Notes: a model not told the origin generated them from the sequence alone. A stretch of DNA of 64,000 nucleotides from Microbacterium sp. MYb62 (GCF_002979475.1 NZ_PCOY01000011.1:1-64000); one strand, 5' to 3'. Shown: positions 18,492-27,558, numbered from the stretch's first letter. Numbers and translations: made by a program.

Positions 18492-20027
18492 TCAGGCCTC
18501 GGAGGGCACGTCTCCCGCGGTCGCCGCGGCCGGGTTCGTCGGGATGCGGACGGTGAAGGTCGTGTCACCGGGCTCACTGGCGACGGTGAGGAAGCCGCGG
18601 TGCCCCTCCACGATCGCCTTCGCGATCGCGAGTCCCAGTCCCGTGCCTCCGGTCTGGCGGGCCCGGGAGGTGTCGCCGCGGGCGAAGCGGGCGAACAGCT
18701 CGTCGCGGATCGCGGGGTCGATCCCCGGACCGTCGTCGTGCACGCGCAGCACCGCCTCGTCGCCCTCCTGGGCGACACTCAACGTGATGGTGGTGCCTGC
18801 GGGAGTGTGGGTGCGCGCATTCGCGAGCAGGTTCGCGACGACCTGGTGCAGGCGTCCGGCATCGCCGACGACCGTGACGGGCTCTTCGGGCACCTCGATG
18901 TGCCAGTGATGATCGGCCGCTGTGGGACGCGCATCCGAGAGCCCCTCGAGCGCCAGCTGAGCGAGGTCGATCGTGCTGTAGACGAGCTCGCGGCCCTCGT
19001 CGAGACGGGCGAGCAGCAGCAGATCCTCGACCAGACGGGTCATCCGCAGCGACTGCGCCTGGATGCGCTCCAGCGATGACGTCGTGCTCTCGATGATCTC
19101 CGGGCGTTCCACCGGCGCGTCCGCCTGACGCAGCGCCCGCAGCGACAGCTCCGAATAGCCCCGGATCGAGGCGAGGGGGGTGCGCAGCTCGTGGCTGGCA
19201 TCGGCGACGAAGCGGCGCATCCGCTCCTCGTTCTCCTGCCGCGACGCGAGAGAGGTGTTGACGTGATCGAGCAGCTTGTTCACTGCCGCCCCGACGAGCC
19301 CGGTCTCGGTGCGCGGATCGGCCTCGGCGGCGGGCACGCGTTCGGTGATGCTCACCTCGCCGCGGTCGAGCTGCTGGTTCGCCACTCTGGTGGCGGTCAT
19401 CGCGACGGCGCGGAGCGGCCGCAGGCTCACCCGGATCGTGATCGCGGTGGTGAGGGCCAGCAGGATCAGACCGCCGATCGTGGCGAGGGCGATCACGGTG
19501 AGCAGCTGCGTGAGCTGGTTCTGGATCTCGTCGCGGGGGAGTCCGGTCACCACGATCACGCCGTTGTCGGCGGGCAGAGCGATGATCCGATACGAGCCGA
19601 GGTCGGTGAGCGAGACCGTGGCGACGGAGGTGTCCTTCAGCGCCGCCGCGATCTCGATCATCTGCGACCCGCTCAGCGTCTGCAGGCCGCTGGAGAGCTC
19701 GTCCCCGGCGGTGCTCTCCACGATGGCGCCGCTGTAGCCGCTCACGGGGCTCGAGACGACGAAGAGCAATCCGGTCGGAGGCGCGAAAGGCCCGGCCAGG
19801 ATGTTCTGCGCGGTGGCGGAGGAGGGGGAGAAGGCCTGGGTCACGCGCACCAGCTGGTGTGCGTAGGTATTCAGCTTCTGATCGAGCTGGTCCTCCATGG
19901 TCTTGCCCAGCGTCGCGCTGGTGATGACGGCGACGATGATGAGGATGAGCGACACGAACCCGATCACGGCGGTCATCAACCGCGTCTGCAGGCTCATCGG
20001 CCGTCTCATCATCGTCGCAGAACTCAC
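18492..20027 (-). CDS. Two-component sensor histidine kinase (MtrB/TrcS-like)
   Basis: A 511-residue membrane kinase. It has a helix at about 18-41, an extracytoplasmic sensor of some 130 residues, a second helix at about 176-199, a HAMP region (about 200-260), and HisKA with phospho-acceptor His279 in VADASHELRTPL. The catalytic domain ends with a DDGPGI box and a GGTGLGLAIAKAI box. The GTG start overlaps the regulator stop by four bases, so the two are translated together. The signal is unknown; the domain order is that of actinobacterial cell-envelope or redox sensors. Confidence 0.93.
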   Translation of the reverse strand: MSSATMMRRPMSLQTRLMTAVIGFVSLILIIVAVITSATLGKTMEDQLDQKLNTYAHQLVRVTQAFSPSSATAQNILAGPFAPPTGLLFVVSSPVSGYSGAIVESTAGDELSSGLQTLSGSQMIEIAAALKDTSVATVSLTDLGSYRIIALPADNGVIVVTGLPRDEIQNQLTQLLTVIALATIGGLILLALTTAITIRVSLRPLRAVAMTATRVANQQLDRGEVSITERVPAAEADPRTETGLVGAAVNKLLDHVNTSLASRQENEERMRRFVADASHELRTPLASIRGYSELSLRALRQADAPVERPEIIESTTSSLERIQAQSLRMTRLVEDLLLLARLDEGRELVYSTIDLAQLALEGLSDARPTAADHHWHIEVPEEPVTVVGDAGRLHQVVANLLANARTHTPAGTTITLSVAQEGDEAVLRVHDDGPGIDPAIRDELFARFARGDTSRARQTGGTGLGLAIAKAIVEGHRGFLTVASEPGDTTFTVRIPTNPAAATAGDVPSEA

Positions 20028-20752
20028 TGCGGGGCCTTGATCATGTAGCCGACGCCGCGGACGGTGTGCAGCAGCGGCGTGCGCCCGGCATCGATCTTCT
20101 TGCGCAGGTAGGAGATGTACAGCTCGACCACGGACGACTTGCCGCCGAAGTCGTAGCTCCAGACACGATCGAGGATCTGCGCCTTCGACAGCACTCGCCG
20201 CTCGTTGCGCATGAGGTAGCGCAGCAGCTCGAACTCGGTCGCGGTGAGCTCGATCTCGGTGCCGTCGCGCACGACCTCGTGGCTGTCCTCATTGAGCGTG
20301 AGGTCGGCGACGCGGAGGATCGACTGACCGTCGTCGGCGGTGGCGTGACCGGTGCGACGGATGATCGCCCGCAGCCGTGCGATCACCTCCTCCAGGCTGA
20401 ACGGCTTGGTGACGTAGTCGTCGCCGCCGGCCGTGAGCCCTGCGACCCGGTCGCCCACCGCGTCCTTGGCGGTGAGGAAGAGCACGGGGACCAGGTTCCC
20501 GGACTCGCGGAGCCGCTTGAGCACCGACATCCCGTCGAGGTCGGGCATCATGATGTCTAGCACCAGCGCATCGGGCTCGAACTCGCGGGCGACCTGGAGC
20601 GCCTCCATGCCGGAGGATGCCGTGCGCACCTCCCAGCCCTCCATGCGCAGGGCCATCGCGAGCAGGTCGGTCAGCATCTGCTCGTCGTCGACGGCGAGGA
20701 TGCGCAGGGGGGAGCCGTCGGGGCGGCGCAGTTCGGGCAGGTCGCTGGTCAT
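20024..20752 (-). CDS. OmpR-family response regulator
   Basis: A 242-residue DNA-binding regulator. The receiver domain has the acidic pocket DDE at 22-24, phospho-acceptor Asp66 (LVLDIMMPD) and the conserved Lys in FLTAKD. The C-terminal winged helix is about 140-240 (TEFELLRYLMRNERRVLSK, then VVELYISYLRKKID). It is first in the operon with its kinase. Three CTATG direct repeats 11-12 bases apart lie just upstream and are a likely site for its own binding. Confidence 0.94.
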   Translation of the reverse strand: MTSDLPELRRPDGSPLRILAVDDEQMLTDLLAMALRMEGWEVRTASSGMEALQVAREFEPDALVLDIMMPDLDGMSVLKRLRESGNLVPVLFLTAKDAVGDRVAGLTAGGDDYVTKPFSLEEVIARLRAIIRRTGHATADDGQSILRVADLTLNEDSHEVVRDGTEIELTATEFELLRYLMRNERRVLSKAQILDRVWSYDFGGKSSVVELYISYLRKKIDAGRTPLLHTVRGVGYMIKAPQ

Positions 20753-20773
20753 ATCCCTATTCTGCGGAATCTC

Positions 20774-20801
20774 CTATGTGATTTCTATGGAGATCGCTAT
20801 G
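20774..20801. promoter_or_regulatory. Three CTATG direct repeats upstream of the response regulator
   Basis: CTATG occurs at 20774, 20785 and 20797, 11-12 bases apart, about one helical turn. This spacing is typical of tandem binding by OmpR-family regulators. The array lies 22-49 bases ahead of the regulator start and just upstream of a CAGAAT box (20759-20764, minus). Confidence 0.5.
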
Positions 20802-20862
20802 CGTTGTCTGAGAGACGGTCGGCGAGGTGCCAGAAGAGGCGTCGGCGTGTGCGTGACCGCGC

Positions 20863-21825
20863 TCAGATCAGGCGCTCGTCGGGGAGTGCGAGGAAGTCGA
20901 TGCCTTCCTGCAGGGCGAGTCGGTCGGACAGCTCTCCGATCGGCCCCGGAAGGTGTCCGTTGGCGCGGACGCTCAGACGTCTCGGCCCCGCCAGCGCGTG
21001 ATAGACGGCGAACTGTCCGCGCGGGTCGACGGCGGGATCGAGCACCGCCGCGCTGACGTGCACGGGAAGGCGCAGCCGCCGCGCGGCGATGGCGGCATCG
21101 AAGTAGTCGAGCACGGGTCGCGTGTCGGGGTGGTGGCGCAGGTATCGGCGCACGGCTTCACCGCTCCCGGTGCATCGCCGGGAGAGGCGGACACCGTGGT
21201 TCCCGAAACTCGGGACGTCCAGGGCCGCGCGACGGAACCGGGCGTCCCAGGGGAGTGCCAGTGCCCCGATCCCGCCGCCGAAGCTCCCGCCGCTGAAGTC
21301 GAGTGCTCCGGTCGCGGCAGGCGCCATCTCGAGGAGGACGGTCGCGGCGCGCCAGATGTCGGCCGCGCTGAAGCGATGCGAGTAGGTGTCGCGGTGCGCG
21401 ATCCCCGCCAGAACGTGCTCGTCCGGAAGGGCGGGGAAGCGGCTCTTCGTGTCGACGTGCGTGCCGGGGGCGACCGGGAAGATCGCCGCGGTGTCGGCGG
21501 GAACGCGGTCGAGGTCGGGGCCGGTGCGGCCACCGTAGCCGTGTCCGACCACCAGCCCCCGACGGGTGGCGGCGGCGCGGGGCAGCAGGACATAGGCGGC
21601 GGCGGGTTCGTCGGCGGAGGATCGGAAGCGGATCTCCGACACGCGGTGCGTGTCGGTCGGCGCGAGGTCCTCGGCGAGGCGCCAGTCGACCGCGCCCGTG
21701 CCGAACTCCTGGAAGGTCGTCCGCCAGAAGTCGTCGAAGTCGTCGGGCTCGTCCGGCGGCGCGAGAGGGGTCAGCAACGTCCCCAGGGAGTACTCCGTCA
21801 TCTCCTCGGGAGGGTCCTGTGTCAC
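20863..21825 (-). CDS. Acetyl xylan esterase-type alpha/beta hydrolase
   Basis: A 320-residue hydrolase of the AXE1/cephalosporin-C deacetylase family, which removes acetyl groups from sugars. The nucleophile Ser lies in FSGGSFGGG (about 190) and ANGHLPG near residue 295 supplies the His; an Asp around 265 (VLDPAVDP) completes the triad. There is no signal peptide, so it acts in the cytoplasm. The GTG start at 21825 is preceded by GGAAAGGA at good spacing. Next to a sugar importer and sugar-acid enzymes, it may deacetylate the imported sugar. Confidence 0.8.
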   Translation of the reverse strand: MTQDPPEEMTEYSLGTLLTPLAPPDEPDDFDDFWRTTFQEFGTGAVDWRLAEDLAPTDTHRVSEIRFRSSADEPAAAYVLLPRAAATRRGLVVGHGYGGRTGPDLDRVPADTAAIFPVAPGTHVDTKSRFPALPDEHVLAGIAHRDTYSHRFSAADIWRAATVLLEMAPAATGALDFSGGSFGGGIGALALPWDARFRRAALDVPSFGNHGVRLSRRCTGSGEAVRRYLRHHPDTRPVLDYFDAAIAARRLRLPVHVSAAVLDPAVDPRGQFAVYHALAGPRRLSVRANGHLPGPIGELSDRLALQEGIDFLALPDERLI

Positions 21826-21955
21826 GGTGTGCGTCCTTTCCGGTGGGGTTGCCTGCTCGACGCTACCGTCGCCGACGACGGGCGGGCCGATCGTTCGCGG
21901 CCCGTCCGCCGTTCGTGTCGCCTGTCGTGCGCGTCGCCGGGAGAGGGGCGGAGGA

Positions 21956-23134
21956 TCAGTGGCGCACGTACTCCTGGATCGCGTCCTCATCGACGGTGAC
22001 ACCGAGCCCGGGTCCGGTCGGGACGAGGAATCCGCCGTCGGCGCGTACCTCGAGCGGCGACGTGAGGAGTCGATTGGCGACGGGGAGCGTGAACGGCTGG
22101 TATTCGAAAGCCAGGAGCGATGCGGCGCTCGCGGCGACGTGCACTCCGGCGGCCATCGCGATGCCGAAGGCGGCGGAGTGGTGCGGCGCGACCTGCACAT
22201 GGAACGCGTCGGCGACCGCGGCGATCGCGAGTCCCTCGGTGATGCCGGTGCGTCCGATGTCGGGCTGCGTGAGGCCGACGGCGCGGCGGGTCAGCCAGTC
22301 CGTGAACTCGAAACGGCTCCGCATCGCCTCGCCGACCGCGATCGGCGTCGCGAGAGCGGCAGCGAGGTCGCGGTGGCCCTCGACATCCTCAGGAGCCAGG
22401 GGTGCCTCGAAGAACCAGGCCTGGCGGTCGTCGAGCTCACGGCCGAGGGCTCGCGCCTCGCCGAGCCGGTACGTCCAGTGCGCGTCGAGCGCGACGTCGA
22501 GGTCGGGGTGGACGCCCCGGACGGCGTCGTAGGTGGCGAGGTCGGTGCGGATGTCGACGCCGAGGTGCAGCTTGATGCGGCGCACGCCGCCCTCCACGAG
22601 CTCGGCGGTCTTCTCGGCCCGCTCGACGTCGTCGACGCCGCGGATGCCGGAGACGTACGTCGGCAGGACCTCGTGGAAGCGTCCTCCGGCGAGCTCGGAC
22701 ACCGAGAGTCCGGTGGCGTGCCCCCAGAGGTCCCACAGGGCGATGTCGACCGCCGCCATCGCATCGGCCTGGTGGCCGGTGAGGTGGCCGCGCTCGCGCA
22801 TCGACTCCGTCATGCGGTGCCAGAGGGTGCGCACCGAGCGCGGGTCCTCGCCGAGGACGAGCGGAGCGAGCAGGTTGTCGACGATGGCCGCGGCGACCAC
22901 GGGCGCGACCGGCGCGAGCGCCTCACCCCACCCGACCAGACCCTCGTCGGTCTCGATCTTCACGAGCAGGGTCTCGTACCCGGGGGAGTACAGACTCCGC
23001 CACGGCGGACGGATCACATACCCGCGGTGGTCCACCGCGGTGTCGCCCGCGTAGGAGTTGTTCGCCTCCTCCTTCGAGAGGTAGAGCGGGAAGGTCTGGA
23101 CGCGCGTGATTCTCACTGGGGTCTCCAAAGACAT
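21956..23134 (-). CDS. Enolase-superfamily sugar-acid dehydratase (mandelate racemase group)
   Basis: A 392-residue enzyme with capping and barrel domains. Likely active-site residues are Lys188 and His190 (IKLH), metal ligands Asp217, Glu243 (FEAPL) and Glu269 (GEAM), His219 (DAH) and the Asp292/His318 dyad (QPDIG, APHH). The DAH motif with a second-half His is the pattern of galactonate/gluconate-type dehydratases, so the product would be a 2-keto-3-deoxy sugar acid. The exact acid cannot be read. It lies next to the IclR regulator and in the same island as two possible aldolases. Confidence 0.85.
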   Translation of the reverse strand: MSLETPVRITRVQTFPLYLSKEEANNSYAGDTAVDHRGYVIRPPWRSLYSPGYETLLVKIETDEGLVGWGEALAPVAPVVAAAIVDNLLAPLVLGEDPRSVRTLWHRMTESMRERGHLTGHQADAMAAVDIALWDLWGHATGLSVSELAGGRFHEVLPTYVSGIRGVDDVERAEKTAELVEGGVRRIKLHLGVDIRTDLATYDAVRGVHPDLDVALDAHWTYRLGEARALGRELDDRQAWFFEAPLAPEDVEGHRDLAAALATPIAVGEAMRSRFEFTDWLTRRAVGLTQPDIGRTGITEGLAIAAVADAFHVQVAPHHSAAFGIAMAAGVHVAASAASLLAFEYQPFTLPVANRLLTSPLEVRADGGFLVPTGPGLGVTVDEDAIQEYVRH

Positions 23135-23179
23135 CGAGGGGCGAGCGGCCGGCGGCAGGTGCCGCGGTCAGGGATCAGG

Positions 23180-23199
23180 GGCCGTGTCGCGTCACGGCC
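23180..23199 (-). terminator. Possible hairpin after the IclR gene
   Basis: GGCCGTG and CACGGCC form a seven-base stem with a six-base loop, 16 bases past the IclR stop. No T-run follows, so termination is uncertain. Confidence 0.3.
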
Positions 23200-23214
23200 G
23201 GGGGAAGCCGGGGG

Positions 23215-24018
23215 TCAGAGCGCCGCGAACGCCGATGCGGTGCGAGAAGGGCTGTACCCGAGCGCGACCGAGATCTCGTCGGCCGCTTCGATGAGCTGCA
23301 GGGCGAGCTCCTGGTGCGGCTCGTGCAGATCGAGCACGGAGAGGGGGCCGCTGGCCGAGATGCCGGCGACGATCTCACCCGCGCGGTTGCGGATCGGGGC
23401 GGCGATGCAGGCGCGTCCGAAGGCGAGCTCCTCGATCTCGGTGGCGTATCCGCGGCTGCGCGACTCGTCGAGCGCGACCTGCATGGCGTCGCGGTCGACG
23501 ATGGTGTGCGGGGTGAAGCGCTGGGGCGTCTGCGCGAAGTACTCGTCGACCTGCTCGTCGGTCATGCCGGAGAGGAGCGCCTTGCCGATGCCCGTGGCAT
23601 GCAGCGGACCGGTGCGACCGGCCATGGCGAACGACTTCGGCGCCAGCGACCCCTCGAAGTTGCAGAGGTAGGTGAAGGTGAAACCGGTGAGTTCGGCGAC
23701 GTTCACGCCGATCTCGATCCTGCGGGCGAGATTCTGGGCGATCTGCCGCGAGGCACGGAAGATGGGGGACCCGTTGAGGGCGATCGTGCCCAGCGACACG
23801 GCGGCGGGACCCAGGCGGTAGAGCCCGGTGCGGCTGTCCTGCACCACGAACTTCATGCGGTCGAGCGCGGACATCATGCGGGAGACCGTGGACTGGCCGA
23901 GACCGGTGAGGGTGCAGAGCTCGGAGACCCTCAGCTCACCGGATTCCTCGGTGAAGCAGGCGAGCAAGGACATCGCCCGTTCGACGGTCTGCGTGCCGCC
24001 TACCGATTCCGATGCCAT
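23215..24018 (-). CDS. IclR-family transcriptional regulator (first)
   Basis: A 267-residue regulator with an N-terminal winged helix (about 10-75, SELCTLTGLGQSTVSRMMSAL) and a C-terminal effector domain (about 90-255), including GIGKALLSGMTDEQV and ISASGPLS. IclR proteins sense small acids or keto acids. It is flanked by a dehydratase gene and, divergently, a sugar importer, so it probably controls this island. GAGGAGGAG precedes the ATG. A candidate operator, TTATGCATNTTGTG, lies in this promoter region and again at 29241. Confidence 0.92.
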   Translation of the reverse strand: MASESVGGTQTVERAMSLLACFTEESGELRVSELCTLTGLGQSTVSRMMSALDRMKFVVQDSRTGLYRLGPAAVSLGTIALNGSPIFRASRQIAQNLARRIEIGVNVAELTGFTFTYLCNFEGSLAPKSFAMAGRTGPLHATGIGKALLSGMTDEQVDEYFAQTPQRFTPHTIVDRDAMQVALDESRSRGYATEIEELAFGRACIAAPIRNRAGEIVAGISASGPLSVLDLHEPHQELALQLIEAADEISVALGYSPSRTASAFAAL

Positions 24019-24126
24019 GGTGACTCCTCCTCATCGCTGCCGCCGCTCGTGCGACGCCGCGGCTGATCGCCGCTGCCAGTCATCCTATTGAGTGAAATGA
24101 CTTCGAGCAACACAAATGTGGGTGTC

Positions 24127-24160
24127 TTATGCATTTTGTGGATTTAGCATCCGCATTGTG
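24127..24160. promoter_or_regulatory. Candidate IclR operator, copy 1
   Basis: TTATGCATTTTGTG at 24127-24140, followed 20 bases on by a partial copy, GCATTGTG (24153-24160). The 14-mer recurs with one mismatch at 29241. It lies between the IclR gene and the importer operon. The AT-rich composition stands out in this GC-rich window. Confidence 0.55.
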
Positions 24161-24246
24161 GTTAACTGGCCGCACGTCGACGTCGACGACTGTGACGACG
24201 ACGCGCAGGGCCCCTCGCGGGTCGTCTCTACTGGAAAGTGACTGCA

Positions 24247-25185
24247 ATGCAACAAGCCATACTCGAGCGGCCCGCAGAGAGCGAGCAGAAGGCCGTCGAG
24301 CCCCGCTCCGGGCGACGCTCCACGCTGGGCGCGAAGGATCGCACCTTCGGTTTCATGATCGCACTTCCCGCGGTCCTCCTCTTCCTCGTGATCGCGATCT
24401 TCCCCCTCGTGTCGAGCATCTTCACGAGCCTCTTCGACCAGTCGCTCCTGCGCCCGGAGCGCACGTTCGTCGGTCTGGACAACTACGCCGCCGTCTGGGA
24501 GGAGTTCTTCGCCCGGCTCGGCACGACCCTCGTGTTCGCGTCGCTCTCCACGGTCTTCCCCCTCGTGCTGGGCGTGGCACTCGCCCTGCTGCTGAACGCC
24601 CGTATGCGCGGACGCAACATCCTGCGCGGCGCCCTCATGCTGCCGTGGCTGCTTCCCGGTGTGGTCGTCTCCTTCCTCTGGGCGTGGATCTTCAACGACA
24701 GCTACGGCGTCGTGAACCACGTGCTCTCGGTCTTCGGCCTGCCGGAGGTCAGCATGCTCGGCACCCCGACGGGTGCGATGGCCGCCGTGGTCATCGCCAA
24801 GACCTGGCACTCCTTCCCGTGGATCATGGTCGTCGCCCTCGCGGTGCTCCAGACTCTGCCGAGCGAGCAGATCGAGGCCGCCACGATCGACGGTGCGACC
24901 CGCTCGCAGCGGTTCCGCCACATCTCGCTGCCGCACATCGCGGGCCCCGTCACCCTCGTCGCGGTGCTGGAGTTCATCTACAACTTCGGCAACTTCGACA
25001 CGATCTTCGTCATGACCGGCGGCGGGCCCGGCAACTCGACCACGACGCTCGCGGTCAGCCTCTACGACCTGGCCTTTGGCAGCTACGAACTCGGCAAGGC
25101 GTCGGCCATGGGCACGCTCTGGCTCGTCCTGCTCGCGATCATCACGACCGGATACCTGTTCCTCAACCGACGGCTGGAGAAGTGA
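24247..25185 (+). CDS. Sugar ABC transporter permease (MalF type)
   Basis: A 312-residue inner-membrane permease with six helices and the ATPase-contact loop EAATIDGATRSQRFRHISLP (about residues 217-236), typical of carbohydrate importers. ATG at 24247 is chosen because GGAAAG lies eight bases upstream; a GTG at 24238 overlaps that site. The stop overlaps the next permease start by one base. No ATPase gene is in the cluster, so a shared MsiK-type ATPase is likely used. Confidence 0.93.
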   Translation: MQQAILERPAESEQKAVEPRSGRRSTLGAKDRTFGFMIALPAVLLFLVIAIFPLVSSIFTSLFDQSLLRPERTFVGLDNYAAVWEEFFARLGTTLVFASLSTVFPLVLGVALALLLNARMRGRNILRGALMLPWLLPGVVVSFLWAWIFNDSYGVVNHVLSVFGLPEVSMLGTPTGAMAAVVIAKTWHSFPWIMVVALAVLQTLPSEQIEAATIDGATRSQRFRHISLPHIAGPVTLVAVLEFIYNFGNFDTIFVMTGGGPGNSTTTLAVSLYDLAFGSYELGKASAMGTLWLVLLAIITTGYLFLNRRLEK

Positions 25186-26042
25186 TGCGCCGTAGTCGCG
25201 ATGTGGGGGAGTCGATCATCCGCCCCCACCTGTCCATCCCGGGGCGCGTCCTGCTCCTGCTGCTGGCGCTGTTCGGTCTGCTGCCGGTGTACTGGCTCAC
25301 GGCGACCGCGTTCACGAAGAAGGAGGACGTCTTCTCGCTGGACCGTCCGTTCTTCCCGGTCGACCCGACGTTCGAGAACTTCATCGGTTTCTTCCAGAAC
25401 GACCTGCTGCTGAAGAACCTCCTCAACAGCATCATCGTCTCCACCGGCACCGCCCTGCTCGCGGTCCTGGTCGGCGGTCTGATGGCGTATTCGCTGTCGA
25501 AGTTCCGCTACCGCGGCCGCAACGCCGTCATGTTCATGTTCCTCATCGGCCAGCTGATCCCCGGTGCCCTGCTGCTCATCTCGCTGTACCTGATGCTGAG
25601 CTCCGCCGGGCTGCTGTACACCTACACGGCCCTGATCATCTCGTTCACGACGTTCACGCTGCCGCTCGCGGTGTTCCTGCTGAAGGGCATCATCGACGCA
25701 CTCCCCGACGACATCCTCGAGGCGGCGAAGGTCGACGGGCTCTCGCGCACGGGCACGATGTTCCGCATCGTGTTCCCGCTCGTGGTCCCCGGTCTCATCA
25801 CCGCGGGGATGTTCGCCTTCATGCGCGGCTGGAGCGACCTGCTCTTCGCGCTCACGCTCGCGGGTCCCGACAAGCAGACACTGCCGGCTGGTCTGACCCA
25901 GGCCTTCATCCGTGAGGGCACGGCCGACTGGCCTGCGCTCATGGCGGCGTCGCTCATCACCTCGCTGCCGCTCGTCATCATCTTCATCCTCCTGCAGCGC
26001 TACTTCGTCTCCGGCCTCGCCGCCGGAGCCGTCAAGGGGTAG
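25185..26042 (+). CDS. Sugar ABC transporter permease (MalG type)
   Basis: A 285-residue inner-membrane permease, partner of the preceding one. It has six helices and the contact loop EAAKVDGLSRTGTMFRIVFP (about 184-203). The start ATG at 25185 overlaps the previous stop (TGATG). Downstream, 52 bases separate it from the binding protein. Confidence 0.94.
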   Translation: MRRSRDVGESIIRPHLSIPGRVLLLLLALFGLLPVYWLTATAFTKKEDVFSLDRPFFPVDPTFENFIGFFQNDLLLKNLLNSIIVSTGTALLAVLVGGLMAYSLSKFRYRGRNAVMFMFLIGQLIPGALLLISLYLMLSSAGLLYTYTALIISFTTFTLPLAVFLLKGIIDALPDDILEAAKVDGLSRTGTMFRIVFPLVVPGLITAGMFAFMRGWSDLLFALTLAGPDKQTLPAGLTQAFIREGTADWPALMAASLITSLPLVIIFILLQRYFVSGLAAGAVKG

Positions 26043-26094
26043 CCATGCGTCACCTGAACAGCTCTCCCCCCATCACCTCGAAGGAGCAGTCTCC

Positions 26095-27408
26095 ATGACC
26101 ATCTCGAACTCACAGCTGAGCCGCCGAGCCTTCCTCGGAGGCGGCACCGTGCTCGCCGCATTCGGCGCTCTCGCGCTCGCCGGCTGCGCGACGCCCGCCG
26201 CGCCCGGTGCCGGTGCCGGTGCGACGGCGAACGCCGCGACCAAGGCCAAGACCATCAACTTCTACGGCAACTCGCTCGGCGAGGAGGCCCTGAAGTCGGC
26301 ATGGCAGGGGATCCTCGACGGCTTCTCGAAGCAGGAGGGCGTCACGGTCGCCCCGGTCATCTACCCGTACGACCAGGCTGCCACGCAACTGGCCCTGACC
26401 GGACGCTCCGGCAACCTGATGGGTGTCGGGCAGTCGGGCGGGTGGCAGGTGCTCACCCCGATGAACGTGCTCGCCGACCTCACCGACCTCGCGAAGGGCC
26501 TGGGCATCCCGCAGGGCGTGCTCGACTCCTACACGATGGACGGCAAGCTGCTCGTGCTGCCGTTGACGGCTGCGGGCATCGGCATCATCACCAACGGCGA
26601 GATCGCGAGGAGCGTCGGCATCAAGTCGGGTATGACCGTGGAGCAGTTCGCCACCGCGCTCGAGAAGATCAAGAAGCAGGACTCGTCGCTGATCCCCTAC
26701 GCGGCGGTCACCAAGAACCCGGACCTCAAGGACGCCGTGCCGTGGATGTGGGGCTTCGGCAGCGACGTCGTCACCGACGACCTGAAGTGCACCCTGGGCG
26801 ACGCCGAGAGCGTCAAGGCGGTCACCTGGTACAAGTCTCTCCAGGATGCCGGCCTGACGCAGACGAACGTGGCGCGCAGCGATGCCCGCATCCTGTTCGC
26901 GAGCGGCCGGGCGGCCCTGTACGACGATGCTCCGCTCGCGTCGACCTTCGTCAAGACGAACGGCGCCGCTCAGAACATCATCGACAACATCGGTGCCATC
27001 TCGCGCCCGACCGCCGGTGGCAAGGAGTCCTTCAACCGGGCCTGGGGCAGCGGGGTGTTCGCGACAGCGGGCGAAGGAGAGCTCACGAGCCGTGACTTCA
27101 TCCTCTACGCGGCGACGAACGTCGAGGCGGCCACCGCGCTGTACGAGAACTCCGCGGTCGCTCCCGCCGCCAAGAGCGTGGCGGACAAGATCCCGGCTCT
27201 CGCGGCGGACAAGTTCCAGGGTGCCTTCCGCACCGAGGTCTCCGAGCATGCTCGCGGTGCGGCATGGGACCGGGTCGCGGTGACCGCCCAGATCGATGCG
27301 GCGATCGGCGCAGGGGTCGCGACGATCCTCGCCGGTCAGGTCGAGGCGCAGGCGGGCCTCAACGCGCTGAAGAAGGAAGTGCAGGGCCTGCTCGACGCCA
27401 ACGCCTGA
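26095..27408 (+). CDS. Sugar ABC transporter substrate-binding lipoprotein (Tat-type signal)
   Basis: A 437-residue family-1 solute-binding protein. The signal contains a twin-arginine stretch SRRAFLGGG (9-17) and then the lipobox LAGC with Cys31, so it is exported folded by Tat and then lipid-anchored. An Ala/Gly linker (32-47) precedes the mature lobe. It would deliver an oligosaccharide or sugar acid to the two permeases. ATG at 26095 follows AAGGAG. A long inverted repeat and a strong terminator follow the stop. Confidence 0.93.
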   Translation: MTISNSQLSRRAFLGGGTVLAAFGALALAGCATPAAPGAGAGATANAATKAKTINFYGNSLGEEALKSAWQGILDGFSKQEGVTVAPVIYPYDQAATQLALTGRSGNLMGVGQSGGWQVLTPMNVLADLTDLAKGLGIPQGVLDSYTMDGKLLVLPLTAAGIGIITNGEIARSVGIKSGMTVEQFATALEKIKKQDSSLIPYAAVTKNPDLKDAVPWMWGFGSDVVTDDLKCTLGDAESVKAVTWYKSLQDAGLTQTNVARSDARILFASGRAALYDDAPLASTFVKTNGAAQNIIDNIGAISRPTAGGKESFNRAWGSGVFATAGEGELTSRDFILYAATNVEAATALYENSAVAPAAKSVADKIPALAADKFQGAFRTEVSEHARGAAWDRVAVTAQIDAAIGAGVATILAGQVEAQAGLNALKKEVQGLLDANA

Positions 27409-27420
27409 GCTGCGCGTCCT

Positions 27421-27479
27421 CTCGAATCGCCTGAAAGGCCGCGTTCTCCTCCCGGATGCCGCCATTCAGGCGATTCGAG
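27421..27479. repeat. 15-bp inverted repeat after the binding protein gene
   Basis: CTCGAATCGCCTGAA (27421-27435) and its exact complement (27465-27479) flank 29 bases. It begins 12 bases after the stop. No T-run follows, so it may protect the mRNA 3' end rather than terminate. Confidence 0.8.
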
Positions 27480-27506
27480 CGTCTCCCTCGGGGCCGAGGG
27501 CAGAGC

Positions 27507-27543
27507 AAGAAGGCCGCGTCCCGAGAGGGGACGCGGCCTTCTT
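27507..27543. terminator. Bidirectional terminator
   Basis: A perfect 16-base stem (27507-27522 with 27528-27543) with a GAGAG loop. It begins AAGAA and ends TTCTT, so it can stop transcription from the importer operon on one strand and the SDR operon on the other. Confidence 0.9.
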
Positions 27544-27558
27544 CGTAGAGCGTGCGGC

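Noticed and set aside
23106..23294. Short plus-strand gene between the dehydratase and IclR genes
   Set aside because: It overlaps the starts and ends of two real genes, and its product is Arg/Gly-rich without features.
24129..25184. N-terminal extension joining the second sugar permease to upstream sequence
   Set aside because: The extension reads out of frame through the first permease. The start at 25185 overlaps the previous stop as expected for coupled permease genes.
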